Below the pieces are notes generated by a model. That model had not been told where the DNA came from. It did no database searches and worked only from the letters and a program-made list of their open reading frames with translations. Below are positions 6,641-12,197 of a stretch of DNA of 12,607 nt, piece by piece. The stretch's first letter is position 1; every line of letters begins with the position of its first letter. The stretch is from DASRTE01 sp035316885 (GTDB lineage: Bacteria > Actinomycetota > Actinomycetes > Jiangellales > Jiangellaceae). The position numbers and the translations under genes were made by a program. The stretch is from NCBI GenBank assembly GCA_035316885.1, contig DATHII010000062.1:1-12607 (forward strand). The letters are read 5' to 3'.

Positions 6641-6645
6641 GTCAA
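6617..6645 (-). promoter_or_regulatory. Promoter of the SRPBCC/ArsR operon
   Basis: On the minus strand, TTGACG (6645-6640) is followed after exactly 17 bases by TAGAGT (6622-6617), a good sigma-70-type pair. Transcription would start near 6610, giving a leader of about 30 bases that contains the downstream palindrome and the GGAGG ribosome site. A TATAAA at 6596-6591 also looks like a -10 but would start transcription at or after the ribosome site, so I prefer the former. Confidence 0.6.
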
Positions 6646-6774
6646 GTCCAGTGGGCTAATGGAAGCCGTCCGCTTCTGCGCCGAGCGGCAGAGGCGCAAC
6701 TGCCGATGGGCGCGAGATCGTCAGCGCGATCGAGGGTTCCTCCTACCGTGCTCCGTGAGTGATCCCGAGCGCGA

Positions 6775-7371
6775 TCAGTCCAGCGCGAACGATCCTGTGA
6801 CGATCTCGCCTGCCGGCTCGTACGTGCCGATCACGACTCCAGTGCTGGTGACCTTGCTGTCGACGAGCTTCAGCGCGGAGGGGATGGTGCCCTCGGCGAA
6901 CAGGCGTTTGCCCGACCCGATGACAACGGGGAAGACCCGCAGGCGGTACTGGTCGACGAGGTTGTGGCGCAACAGCGTCTGGATCAGGTTCCAGCTGCCA
7001 TGCACCTGCAGCTCTGGCCCATCTTCGTTCTTGAGCGCCGCGATGCCTATGGCCGCATCTCCCTCGATCAGGACCGACTTGCTCCACCACAACCTGGGAC
7101 GACTCCGCGACGCGACGTACTTGGTGGCGTCGTTCAACGGCTTGGCGCCGGCATCCTCTGGGGCGTGCGGCCAGTATGCGGCGAAGATGTCGTAGGTCTT
7201 GCGGCCGAGAACGAGCGCGAATGGCGTGCTCATCGCCTCGCTCATGACCTGACCCATCTGCTCGTCCCAATAGTTCACCGACCAGCCACCGTGTGGGAAG
7301 CCGCCGCTGTCGTCCTCTTCGGGTCCGCCCGGGGCCTGCATGACCCCGTCGAGGGTCAAGAAGGTGCTCAC
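6775..7371 (-). CDS. Dihydrofolate reductase family (RibD C-terminal-like) protein
   Basis: This is a 198-aa reductase-fold protein of the DHFR/RibD_C superfamily. Such proteins are assumed to be NADPH-dependent reductases of unknown substrate. Hallmarks: STFLTLDGVMQAPGGPEEDD, GGWSVNYWDEQMG, the cofactor-loop ALVLGRKTYDIFAAYWP, KYVASRSRPRLWWSKSVLI, LQVHGSWNLIQTLLRHNLVDQYRLRVFPVVIGSGKRLFAEG and a C-terminal GVVIGTYEP. The visible frame starts at a GTG (7371). However, the family start MRKLIVSTFLTLDG is encoded just upstream: ATG AGA AAG at 7387 with AAAGGA eight bases before it, but an extra G in the AAGG at 7378-7381 puts it out of frame. Either a genuine one-base insertion removed the native start, leaving GTG with AAAGG as a substitute, or it is a sequence error. 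It precedes the SRPBCC/ArsR operon but is separated by that operon's own promoter. Confidence 0.85.
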   Translation of the reverse strand: MSTFLTLDGVMQAPGGPEEDDSGGFPHGGWSVNYWDEQMGQVMSEAMSTPFALVLGRKTYDIFAAYWPHAPEDAGAKPLNDATKYVASRSRPRLWWSKSVLIEGDAAIGIAALKNEDGPELQVHGSWNLIQTLLRHNLVDQYRLRVFPVVIGSGKRLFAEGTIPSALKLVDSKVTSTGVVIGTYEPAGEIVTGSFALD

Positions 7372-7387
7372 GATCAGCCTTTCTCAT

Positions 7388-7620
7388 CTCTTGTGTCCTT
7401 TCGATCGGATCGCCGGCTCGAGTTAAGCCCACCCCAGAATCAGACCGCCCAGCGGTGCAACACTCATCGCGAGTGCAGAGGCGTCATTGCCTCACCGGAG
7501 GTGCCCGACCGCCACGCCCCGCGTCATGCGCCCCGGCTGAGCCGGAGAACCGCCGCCACGTGCGAGAGCCCCTGAACGTGCATGGCCGATCGCCAGCGGG
7601 TCTGACGAGACCTCCTTCGC
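7388..7620. other. Intergenic stretch, no gene seen
   Basis: Open frames cross this stretch but none has a credible start, ribosome site or recognisable protein. It must contain the promoter of the reductase gene at its left end; AAAGGA at about 7396-7401 on the minus strand is that gene's original ribosome site. No clear -35/-10 pair or terminator hairpin was found. Confidence 0.4.
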
Positions 7621-7968
7621 TCAGCCCCAGAAGATCGCGGTCGGGTCACGCTCGAGCTCCGCGAGCAAGTCGCCGACGCTGGCGGAGGCCGGCAGCAGGT
7701 CGTACTCGTGGAAGCGGAGATTGCGGTCCCGCCAGTACAGCGACCACATTGCGGTCGTCTTGGTGTAGCGCAGTCGTGCGATCGGGAATCGCGTCCACTC
7801 CGATCCCATGTCGTTGCGCCACGGCGGTCGACATTCCACGATCGTCAGGTGGCGAGGCGCCACGTCACATTCCACACGCACCTGATCCCGCGCATGCGGC
7901 GGGACACGCTCGGCGCACCATCGCCGGACTCGCTGTACATCGAGATCAGGAACACCCTGCGTCGCCAT
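7621..7968 (-). CDS. DUF3024 domain-containing protein
   Basis: This 115-aa cytoplasmic protein belongs to the small DUF3024 family of unknown function. The frame is open to 8175, but family sequence begins at MATQGVPDLDVQRVRRWCAE, so I start at the ATG at 7968. Hallmarks in order: the N-terminal helix with RRWCAERVPPHARDQVRVEC, VAPRHLTIVECRPPW, EWTRFPIARLRYTKTTAMW, SLYWRDRNLRFHEYDLLPAS and the ending LLAELERDPTAIFWG, which is the usual C-terminus of the family. No strong ribosome site precedes the ATG (only GGGG), so expression may be weak or coupled. The upstream gene on the same strand ends 120 bases away, with a 6-bp hairpin AGCCGC/GCGGCT at 8008-8022 in the gap. Length matches the family. 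Confidence 0.88.
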   Translation of the reverse strand: MATQGVPDLDVQRVRRWCAERVPPHARDQVRVECDVAPRHLTIVECRPPWRNDMGSEWTRFPIARLRYTKTTAMWSLYWRDRNLRFHEYDLLPASASVGDLLAELERDPTAIFWG

Positions 7969-8087
7969 CCCCGAGAGTTTGTCAGTCGCGGCCGTACGTC
8001 CGCTTCTAGCCGCATAGCGGCTGGCCCTCCCACCGGTCCGGGGGACTCTACGGATCTTCGTTTGAGGCGCGCTCTCGCCTCGTCGGG

Positions 8088-8654
8088 TTAGTCGAGCAGA
8101 TCGTTGGTGAGGTTCTGCAGGACTTGGCGCGGACTGGCAACCCGGTGCTGCACGCGCACCTCTCGGGCGAGGCATTCGAAGGTCGAGTCATGAAAGCAGA
8201 CGAGGTAGTGGTTGAGCCTGTGGTGCCAGCCGCCGCGGTGCAGAGGATGCACCGAGTTGATCTGCTCCTGCGCGGTGATCCACGGCGAGTTGACGACCGT
8301 GTGCGCCGCGTACGGCTTGAGGCCTCTCCCGTGGAGCGGATGCCCTTTGATCGCCTCGTCGTTCGGGCCGCCAAATTTCACCGAGTGAACACCAACGAAC
8401 TCGGCGACCCCAAGCGGCACGGCGTGCTCGGCTGCCGGGCTAACCACCTCGACCCAGCGGCCATCCCAGCCCGGTGGCGTGTCACTCAGGTAGAAGACCA
8501 GGAACGTCCGGCGCTCACTGGCGAGCAGGTGAGGCAGCGGAGCACCGATGTCCCACACCAGGCCGATGTCAAGATCGACCGCGTACTGCCCGCCGGCCAG
8601 CCGGGCAACGTCACGTTCAGCGTCAAGCTGCCGATCAAGCGCGGTCCCACCCAT
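8088..8654 (-). CDS. Uncharacterised protein with HGRGLxPY motif
   Basis: This 188-aa protein looks like a real, soluble, conserved protein, but I cannot name its family. The frame is open to 8735; I start at the ATG at 8654 (MGGTALDRQLDAERDVARLA) because the residues before it look non-native and overlap another small ORF. Features: VDLDIGLVWDIGAPLPHLLASE, a strand-rich FLVFYLSDTPPGWDGRWVEV, VGVAEFVGVHSVKFGGPNDE, the distinctive HPLHGRGLKPYAAHTVVNSPWI, RGGWHHRLNHYLVCFHD and STFECLAREV. Several His, Trp and Asp residues cluster in the second half and could form a metal or active site; that is inference. Composition and G/C third positions support coding. It precedes DUF3024 on the same strand. 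No signal peptide or membrane segment. Confidence 0.75.
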   Translation of the reverse strand: MGGTALDRQLDAERDVARLAGGQYAVDLDIGLVWDIGAPLPHLLASERRTFLVFYLSDTPPGWDGRWVEVVSPAAEHAVPLGVAEFVGVHSVKFGGPNDEAIKGHPLHGRGLKPYAAHTVVNSPWITAQEQINSVHPLHRGGWHHRLNHYLVCFHDSTFECLAREVRVQHRVASPRQVLQNLTNDLLD

Positions 8655-8781
8655 CCCAGTCCGCTGTGCCGGCCGTGATGGCGTCACTGGCCTGTCGCAT
8701 TCGCTCGTTTGCCGACTGCAGCCGCTCGGTCGCAAGCCGGATTGGCGAATCGTGCTCGTCGGTCACGGGCAGCAGAATCAC
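8635..8781 (-). CDS. Small ORF overlapping the 188-aa gene
   Basis: A 48-residue ORF starts at GTG 8781: VILLPVTDEHDSPIRLATER, then LQSANERMRQASDAITAGTA and DWDGWDRA. Its helix-rich, acidic composition and G/C-rich third positions look coding. Its stop lies 19 bases inside the start of the next gene (8654), which would permit translational coupling. Against it: no ribosome site before the GTG, the short length, and a stop codon 12 codons upstream. It may also be the original N-terminus of the downstream protein separated by a frameshift, since DWDGWDRA runs directly into ALDRQLDAERD in the next frame. I do not recognise a family. Confidence 0.4.
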   Translation of the reverse strand: MILLPVTDEHDSPIRLATERLQSANERMRQASDAITAGTADWDGWDRA

Positions 8782-8783
8782 CG

Positions 8784-9168
8784 GGGCACAGGCCGAAACG
8801 CAAGCACGGACATGTCACAAGGGCGGAGTCAGGCGCGGTCCGGATGTGGGCCACCACTCGACCCTCGATAGGTCCCCTGGCCGTTCCCGCTGGAACGTCC
8901 TCAATGAATAGCCGCTGAGGTGACATTGTTGAGCGCCACCCGGGACAGCTCTCGGTGCCCGAACAGCAGGAGCGGCGAGAGCGTTGTCTGCGTCGATCCG
9001 GCCGGGGAGGCCCCACCTGAGGGGCTTCGCGCTCCGACCTGCCGGCTCGGCGCATTGCAGCCGCCGGGAGGTGGCGCTGCGGGCGAACACCGCCATGATT
9101 CCTGGGCCGCACACTCAGCGACACCGGCGCATGCGCGGGCGTCCCTGAGTGTCGGCGAGCGGTGATCT
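8784..9168. other. Stretch without a convincing gene
   Basis: About 385 bases are crossed by open frames on both strands, but all translate to Arg/Pro/Ala-rich sequence without motifs, good starts or ribosome sites. I see no tRNA, no strong hairpin and no transposase similarity. It may be decayed coding sequence or the promoter region of the genes to its left. Confidence 0.4.
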
Positions 9169-9170
9169 GG

Positions 9171-9731
9171 TCAGGGGATGGTGATTTCGATGGTGCGGTC
9201 GTTGTCGCTGTCCGGGTGTTGGATGTTCACCCAGGCACGACGTTTGTTGGTTGGGTCGAAGTAGAGACCGGTGAACTCGGAGCCGGGTGTGCCGTTCGAC
9301 GCCCAACGTCCGATTCCTTCGCCGGCGTCGTTGAGGTCGCCGTCGTTGTTGAGGTCTTTTGCGAACCAGATGTCGTTGTCGACACCTCCGTTGCGGTCCT
9401 CGACGATGTAGATGTGGCCGTCGTGGTCGATCGCGAGGTTGTCGGGGCTGGCCAGGGCGCTGCCGACGGGGGCGCCGGAGGCGACGTCGGTGGTGACACG
9501 GTCGGCGAACACGGCGATCGTGTTGGAGTCCAGGGCCACCCGGTAGATCTCGTTCGTCGTGGTCGTCGTCACGTACAGGTACTCGGCGCCGTGCACCGTC
9601 TGGATCTGCAGATCTTCGGGTCGTTGGTAGTCGGTGCCCTTGAACGCCGGCAACTCGGTGGTGTTGCGAGCGTCGACCGATGTCACGCCGTTGGGGTCGG
9701 TGACGGTGATCGCGCCGGGCAGTCCGGCACC
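9171..9731 (-). pseudogene. PhoX-type (DUF839) phosphatase C-terminal fragment
   Basis: The minus-strand frame 9788-9171 encodes the last part of a PhoX/DUF839 beta-propeller protein: GTDYQRPEDLQIQTVHGAEYLYVTTTTTNEIYRV, ASPDNLAIDHDGHIYIVEDRNGGVDNDIW, then DLNNDGDLNDAGEGIGRWAS (Ca-loop-like), SEFTGLYFDPTNKRRAWVNIQHPDSDNDRTIEITIP. PhoX relatives are secreted Ca/Fe-dependent phosphatases of about 450-700 aa; only about 185 residues remain, without the Tat signal or N-terminal metal ligands. Family-like sequence starts around 9731 (GAGLPGAITVTDPNG). Upstream the DNA changes abruptly into a methyltransferase gene read in another frame. The frame itself is intact to the stop, so a short product from ATG 9788 is formally possible, but it would not be a functional enzyme. 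Confidence 0.75.
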
Positions 9732-10042
9732 CGCGGTGTCGGTGATCGGCCCCTTCCGCGCGGACACGCGACTCGAACGTTCGATCATCGCCGGGTGACC
9801 AGTCCGTCGCCAGCACCTTTGCGCCGAGCCGCGCGGCCGGCAGGCTCAGGCCTCCCGGCCCGGCCGCGACATCAAGGAAGCGCTCGCCCGAGTTCAGGCC
9901 CGCAAGGCGGAGACCGGCGTTCGCGAACGGCGCCTCGCCGGGTGCGACGAACTCGTCGTAACCCGCTGCAATCGCGTCCCACGCCTCCGGTGGTGCGACT
10001 TCCTCCTCGCCGGTCGTCGCTGCTTCTTCCCCCCGTTGCCAT
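9732..10042 (-). pseudogene. SAM-dependent methyltransferase N-terminal fragment
   Basis: Minus-strand translation gives PPEAWDAIAAGYDEFVAPGE, LAGLNSGERFLDVAAGPGGL and LPAARLGAKVLATDWSP. These are the start, motif I (LDVAAGPGG) and motif II (ATDWSP) of a class I methyltransferase similar to UbiE-type enzymes. The likely original ATG is at 10042 (MATG...), but it is out of frame with the rest: a one-base shift lies in the G-rich and AAGAAG tract at about 10023-10034. After ATDWSP the expected continuation (MIERFESRVRAEG) is scattered over two frames, MIERSSRV and TFESRVRAEGAD, showing a second shift. Similarity ends at about 9733, where PhoX-like sequence begins. The SAM fold is incomplete, so no activity is expected. 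Confidence 0.65.
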
Positions 10043-10160
10043 CGCCTCGTCCTTCACGTCGTCCGCTGATGACGAAGGTACGAAGCGAGGGCCGCTGGCG
10101 CATCGGGCGAATCACCGAAATCGCCGTTGGCGCGAGTAGGTAGTTCTGTGGAGGGAGCGC

Positions 10161-10370
10161 CTATACGAGATGGTGTTCGTAGGCGTAGGCCGTTGCCGCC
10201 GAGCGGGACGACAATCCCAGCTTGGTGAAGACGCTGCTCACATGGGCGGCGACCGTCTTCTCGCTGATCACGAGCTCGGAGGCGATGGCCCGATTGGTCT
10301 TGCCGGTCGCCACCAGCGCCAGCACCTGCACCTCTCGGGCGGTTAAGCCGCCCGCGGTCCTGCGCGCCAT
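10161..10370 (-). CDS. LuxR-type helix-turn-helix, DNA-binding domain only
   Basis: This 69-aa ORF is almost exactly one LuxR/GerE HTH domain: GGLTAREVQVLALVATGKTN (residues 7-26), RAIASELVISEKTVAAHVSSVFTKLG (27-52) and the ending SRSAATAYAYEHHLV. The SEKTV..HV..VFTKLG pattern and the AYAYEH ending are those of large AAA-type LuxR regulators of roughly 900 aa in actinobacteria. So this is probably the surviving C-terminus of such a gene, cut just before the HTH. It begins with its own ATG (MARRTAGG) only six bases after the TfoX-like stop, with no strong ribosome site, so it could still be made by coupling and act as a free DNA-binding domain. Whether it is expressed cannot be judged. HTH identity is secure; its status as gene or relic is not. 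Confidence 0.7.
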   Translation of the reverse strand: MARRTAGGLTAREVQVLALVATGKTNRAIASELVISEKTVAAHVSSVFTKLGLSSRSAATAYAYEHHLV

Positions 10371-10376
10371 GATGTT

Positions 10377-10577
10377 TCAGCCCGTGGCAGTGGTTCGGCG
10401 GCGCGGCCCCTTCCGCTTGGCGGGCAACGAACGCGCGTAGGTGACCCCGCGAGCCACCCACTGCTCGAGCTGGCCGGCAGCAGCCACCGCCGCGGTATCG
10501 ACGTGCTGCTCGGCGACGCCCTCCGCACCGGCAACCAGTTCGCGGATGCGGTCGGCCAACTCGCGGTCGTAGCCCAT
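10377..10577 (-). CDS. TfoX-like protein with internal deletion
   Basis: This 66-aa ORF joins the two ends of a TfoX/Sxy N-terminal-domain protein. Residues 1-23 (MGYDRELADRIRELVAGAEG...) match the usual start, and residues 36-54 (QLEQWVARGVTYARSLPAK) match the usual end, followed by a basic tail KRKGPRRRTTATG. The middle of the family, about 40-50 residues with the KxMFGGLAFL and GNMAV blocks, is missing, and the join is in frame. Normal members are about 105-115 aa. The domain core is gone, so the product is probably non-functional or a novel mini-protein. No strong ribosome site precedes the ATG. It ends six bases before the LuxR HTH ORF and starts about 53 bases after the VapC stop, all on one strand. 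The assignment is from motif memory. Confidence 0.6.
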   Translation of the reverse strand: MGYDRELADRIRELVAGAEGVAEQHVDTAAVAAAGQLEQWVARGVTYARSLPAKRKGPRRRTTATG

Positions 10578-10630
10578 GACTGGATTTCCCGCTGCGCAAC
10601 GCCCAGCCCGGCGGATTCTGCTGACGGCTG

Positions 10631-11071
10631 TTACGGGGTGGCAGGCACCTCAAGAGCCTCGAGTGGTTGGCCGGTGACAGTCGCGATCAGGTCGAAGTCC
10701 TTGTCGACATGAAGAACGACCATCCCGTTGAGATCTGCGGTGGCCGCGATCAGCAGATCCGGGATGGAGGGCGCGCGGTGCTGGCCGCGGTCCGCCAGTA
10801 GTGCCTGCACCTCGATGGCTCGATCTTCGATCGCAGGCGTCGCGTACTCGACCGGCATGGAGCCGAGAGGCGGAGATCTCAACCCGGTCCGCAGATCGGC
10901 AGCCGAGCGTGCCGAGTAACCGACTTCGAGCAGTGTCAGAGTCGTGATCCGGACCAGGCTACGGTCGATCCGGTTGGCCCACTGGTCAGCATCTGGGCTG
11001 GTGGCCAGTCGCACCAGGGCCGACTTGTCGATCAGCCACGAGGTGGTGCCGGCATCGGATGTCATCGCCAT
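10631..11071 (-). CDS. vapC: PIN domain ribonuclease toxin (VapC family)
   Basis: This is a 146-aa PIN-domain endoribonuclease, the toxin of a type II VapBC pair. The acidic Mg-binding residues are visible: D15 in SWLIDKSALVRL, E49 in TLTLLEVGYSA, D105 in SIPDLLIAATADLNG and D123 in VVLHVDKDFDLIA. The order and spacing are normal, so the active site is complete. Two starts are possible: ATG 11071 (MAMTSD) or ATG 11065 (MTSD), the latter forming an ATGA overlap with the antitoxin stop; both imply translational coupling. VapC toxins cut tRNA or rRNA sites; the target here cannot be predicted. Length is typical. Confidence 0.9.
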   Translation of the reverse strand: MAMTSDAGTTSWLIDKSALVRLATSPDADQWANRIDRSLVRITTLTLLEVGYSARSAADLRTGLRSPPLGSMPVEYATPAIEDRAIEVQALLADRGQHRAPSIPDLLIAATADLNGMVVLHVDKDFDLIATVTGQPLEALEVPATP

Positions 11072-11283
11072 GCCTGGGACATGACGGCGTCGTCGGCCAG
11101 GTCAGAGAATGTGGCGGCGAAACGCTGCAGGTCGGTCACGCTGACCGGCCCAGAGCTGCTTCGGGCATCCTGTCTCAACCGACGACGAAGGTATTCGCTG
11201 CGTGACAGTCCGAGGGCGGCAGCGCGAGCGTCCAAGCGCTCGAGGTCGTCGGCGGGGAAGTTCCGAATGAGTAGGTCTGGCAT
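11062..11283 (-). CDS. vapB: Ribbon-helix-helix antitoxin (VapB/FitA-like)
   Basis: This 73-aa antitoxin is paired with the PIN toxin. MPDLLIRNFPADDLERLDARAAALGLSRSEYLRRRLRQDA has the ribbon-helix-helix pattern: a short beta strand (LLIRNFP), helix A (DLERLDARAAALG) and helix B (SRSEYLRRRLRQ). The C-terminal tail with DLQRFAATFSDLADDAVMSQAWR would wrap the toxin. The longer frame in this phase is open to 11793, but GGAGGT at 11291-11296 decides the start: it is eight bases before the ATG at 11283 and too close to the ATG at 11289. Its stop overlaps the VapC start. The protein pair normally binds its own promoter; TATCACATGATA at 11299-11310 is a candidate site. Confidence 0.9.
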   Translation of the reverse strand: MPDLLIRNFPADDLERLDARAAALGLSRSEYLRRRLRQDARSSSGPVSVTDLQRFAATFSDLADDAVMSQAWR

Positions 11284-11298
11284 GCTCATCACCTCCGA

Positions 11299-11310
11299 TA
11301 TCACATGATA
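11299..11310 (-). promoter_or_regulatory. Candidate VapBC operator
   Basis: TATCA-CA-TGATA is a palindrome with perfect 5-bp arms directly upstream of the VapB ribosome site. On the minus strand it contains TATCAT, one mismatch from TATAAT. No good -35 was found at 16-19 bases, and a start from this -10 would leave almost no leader before the ribosome site, so its use as a -10 is doubtful. Operator function is inferred from position and symmetry. Confidence 0.35.
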
Positions 11311-11399
11311 GCGCATCGCCCACGACCTTCGCTCCCGAACAGGCGTGCGCGGTCGCCATCCGGGAGCTGCTCGCCGACCTGGATGGATGTCATGGGTGT

Positions 11400-11795
11400 G
11401 GGTGGACCGCCGATGTCGACGAGTCGTGGGCGGCAACCAGAGGCGCGACCGCTGAGGAGCAACCGTCCACGACGACCGCAGGGACCATCGGCCCGGTGGA
11501 CGCAGGCGTGGCATGTCGACGAAGGGCAGGCGACCCCGTACCGTCGTCCATGGCGCTGGGGCGCACGCGTGACCTACCGGCAACACGGCATCGGCGAGGA
11601 GTGGGGGCCGGCATTGGGCACCGGCTGGTTCCACCTCATCGGCGCGGCGCCCCCGAAGCCCGCCGGCGAGCGGGTCGAGCTGCTGGTCGACTCGGCTGGT
11701 CCGACCGCTCGCCGGGATTCCAGGCCGAAGGGCTGGTGTACCGGCCGGACGGTTCGACGGTACAGGGGCGCGGCGTGACATGGTTCGTGGCATGA
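11400..11795 (+). pseudogene. Alpha-mannosidase (GH38) N-terminal fragment, frameshifted
   Basis: Two frames together read like the N-terminal domain of an actinobacterial alpha-mannosidase: AWHVDEGQATPYRRPWRWGA, EEWGPALGTGWFHLIGAAPP and KPAGERVELLVD in one frame. Then, in the next frame, LGWSDRSPGFQAEGLVYRPDGSTVQG. Relatives have WGxPWGTTWFRVTGxVP and then PGFQAEGLVYxxDG in one frame, so a one-base shift occurred at about 11688-11697. The catalytic GH38 domain (beyond about residue 250) is absent: sequence after 11775 is unrelated and a stop follows. Full enzymes are about 1000 aa and trim alpha-mannosides in the cytoplasm. Upstream, 11315-11400 has coding-like composition (FAPEQACAVAIRELLADLDG) but no identifiable start. 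A dead fragment. Confidence 0.6.
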
Positions 11796-11889
11796 AATGA
11801 GGTCAACTGTGGCCTGCTGGTGAGGCTAGTGGGGGACGCAGCGGGGGCATAGTCGCAGGTAGGGGCCACAGTCGCCGTCATGCTGCACC

Positions 11890-11931
11890 CTTAGAATCCG
11901 CTCTGTGTGGGTTCGCTCCCACCGGGGGCAC
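11890..11931 (+). other. tRNA-Leu 3'-half remnant, possible att core
   Basis: The 42 bases read like a tRNA from anticodon loop to discriminator base: CTTAGAA (loop with anticodon TAG, Leu), TCCGC (3' anticodon stem), TCTGT, then the T arm GTGGG-TTCGCT-CCCAC, the acceptor 3' strand CGGGGGC and A73. There is no 5' half: the bases before it do not pair with TCCGC and no GCCCCCG acceptor lies upstream. The T loop is one base short. Tyrosine-integrase attachment cores usually span exactly this part of a tRNA gene, so a leftover attL/attR or attP core is the best reading. No integrase gene is in the window. The assignment is by eye. Confidence 0.45.
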
Positions 11932-11940
11932 TCTCCTGAC

Positions 11941-12123
11941 CTGCACGTATGCCGACGAGACGATCTACCGCTGAAGCGGCGTGGCACGAGACCAGGACGG
12001 CGCACGGCCGGCGGGCATGACACCGGCAGCCCTCGGGTTCGCCCTGAGTACCAGCCGAGCTACGACGGCGCCTTCGTAGACCCCGACGGGCACAACCTCG
12101 AGGCGGCGTGCCACCAGCCTCAA
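11941..12123 (+). pseudogene. VOC/glyoxalase family C-terminal fragment
   Basis: The frame contains AGGHDTGSPRVRPEYQPSYDGAFVDPDGHNLEAACHQP, the typical last strand and metal-ligand region of a VOC (glyoxalase/bleomycin resistance) protein. Relatives read RPEYHPxYYGAFVLDPDGHNVEAVCH. The Glu of NLEA is the usual metal ligand. Convincing similarity starts at about 12007; 11941-12006 is only vaguely like the family and probably frameshifted. The N-terminal half is missing, one residue has been lost (FVDPDG for FVLDPDG), and the frame runs on past the normal end into unrelated sequence. It is a relic, on the same strand as the neighbouring fragments. Confidence 0.6.
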
Positions 12124-12197
12124 CGACCCAGGCTGCCCTATCCACCGCACCGCGGGAGGATCCCCGGCGGGGAAAGGCCTTTCAGGAGCAGCCGACG

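Noticed and set aside
8684..9124. Minus-strand frame of 146 aa in the gene-poor stretch
   Set aside because: No ribosome site, low-complexity Arg-rich start and no family; third-position pattern is not convincing.
9162..10139. A 325-aa plus-strand frame rich in Val and Asp
   Set aside because: It is the mirror of the PhoX and methyltransferase fragments; the VVVAVVVD-like runs arise from the opposite strand's Asp/Asn-rich codons.
11881..11940. A complete tRNA gene
   Set aside because: No 5' acceptor, D arm or 5' anticodon stem partner exists upstream, and the T loop is one base short.
11826..12023. Minus-strand ORF ending HDGDCGPYLRLCPRCVPH, a possible zinc-knuckle tail
   Set aside because: The Cys pattern is suggestive but only about 20 residues look protein-like, there is no start, and it runs antisense across the tRNA-like segment.
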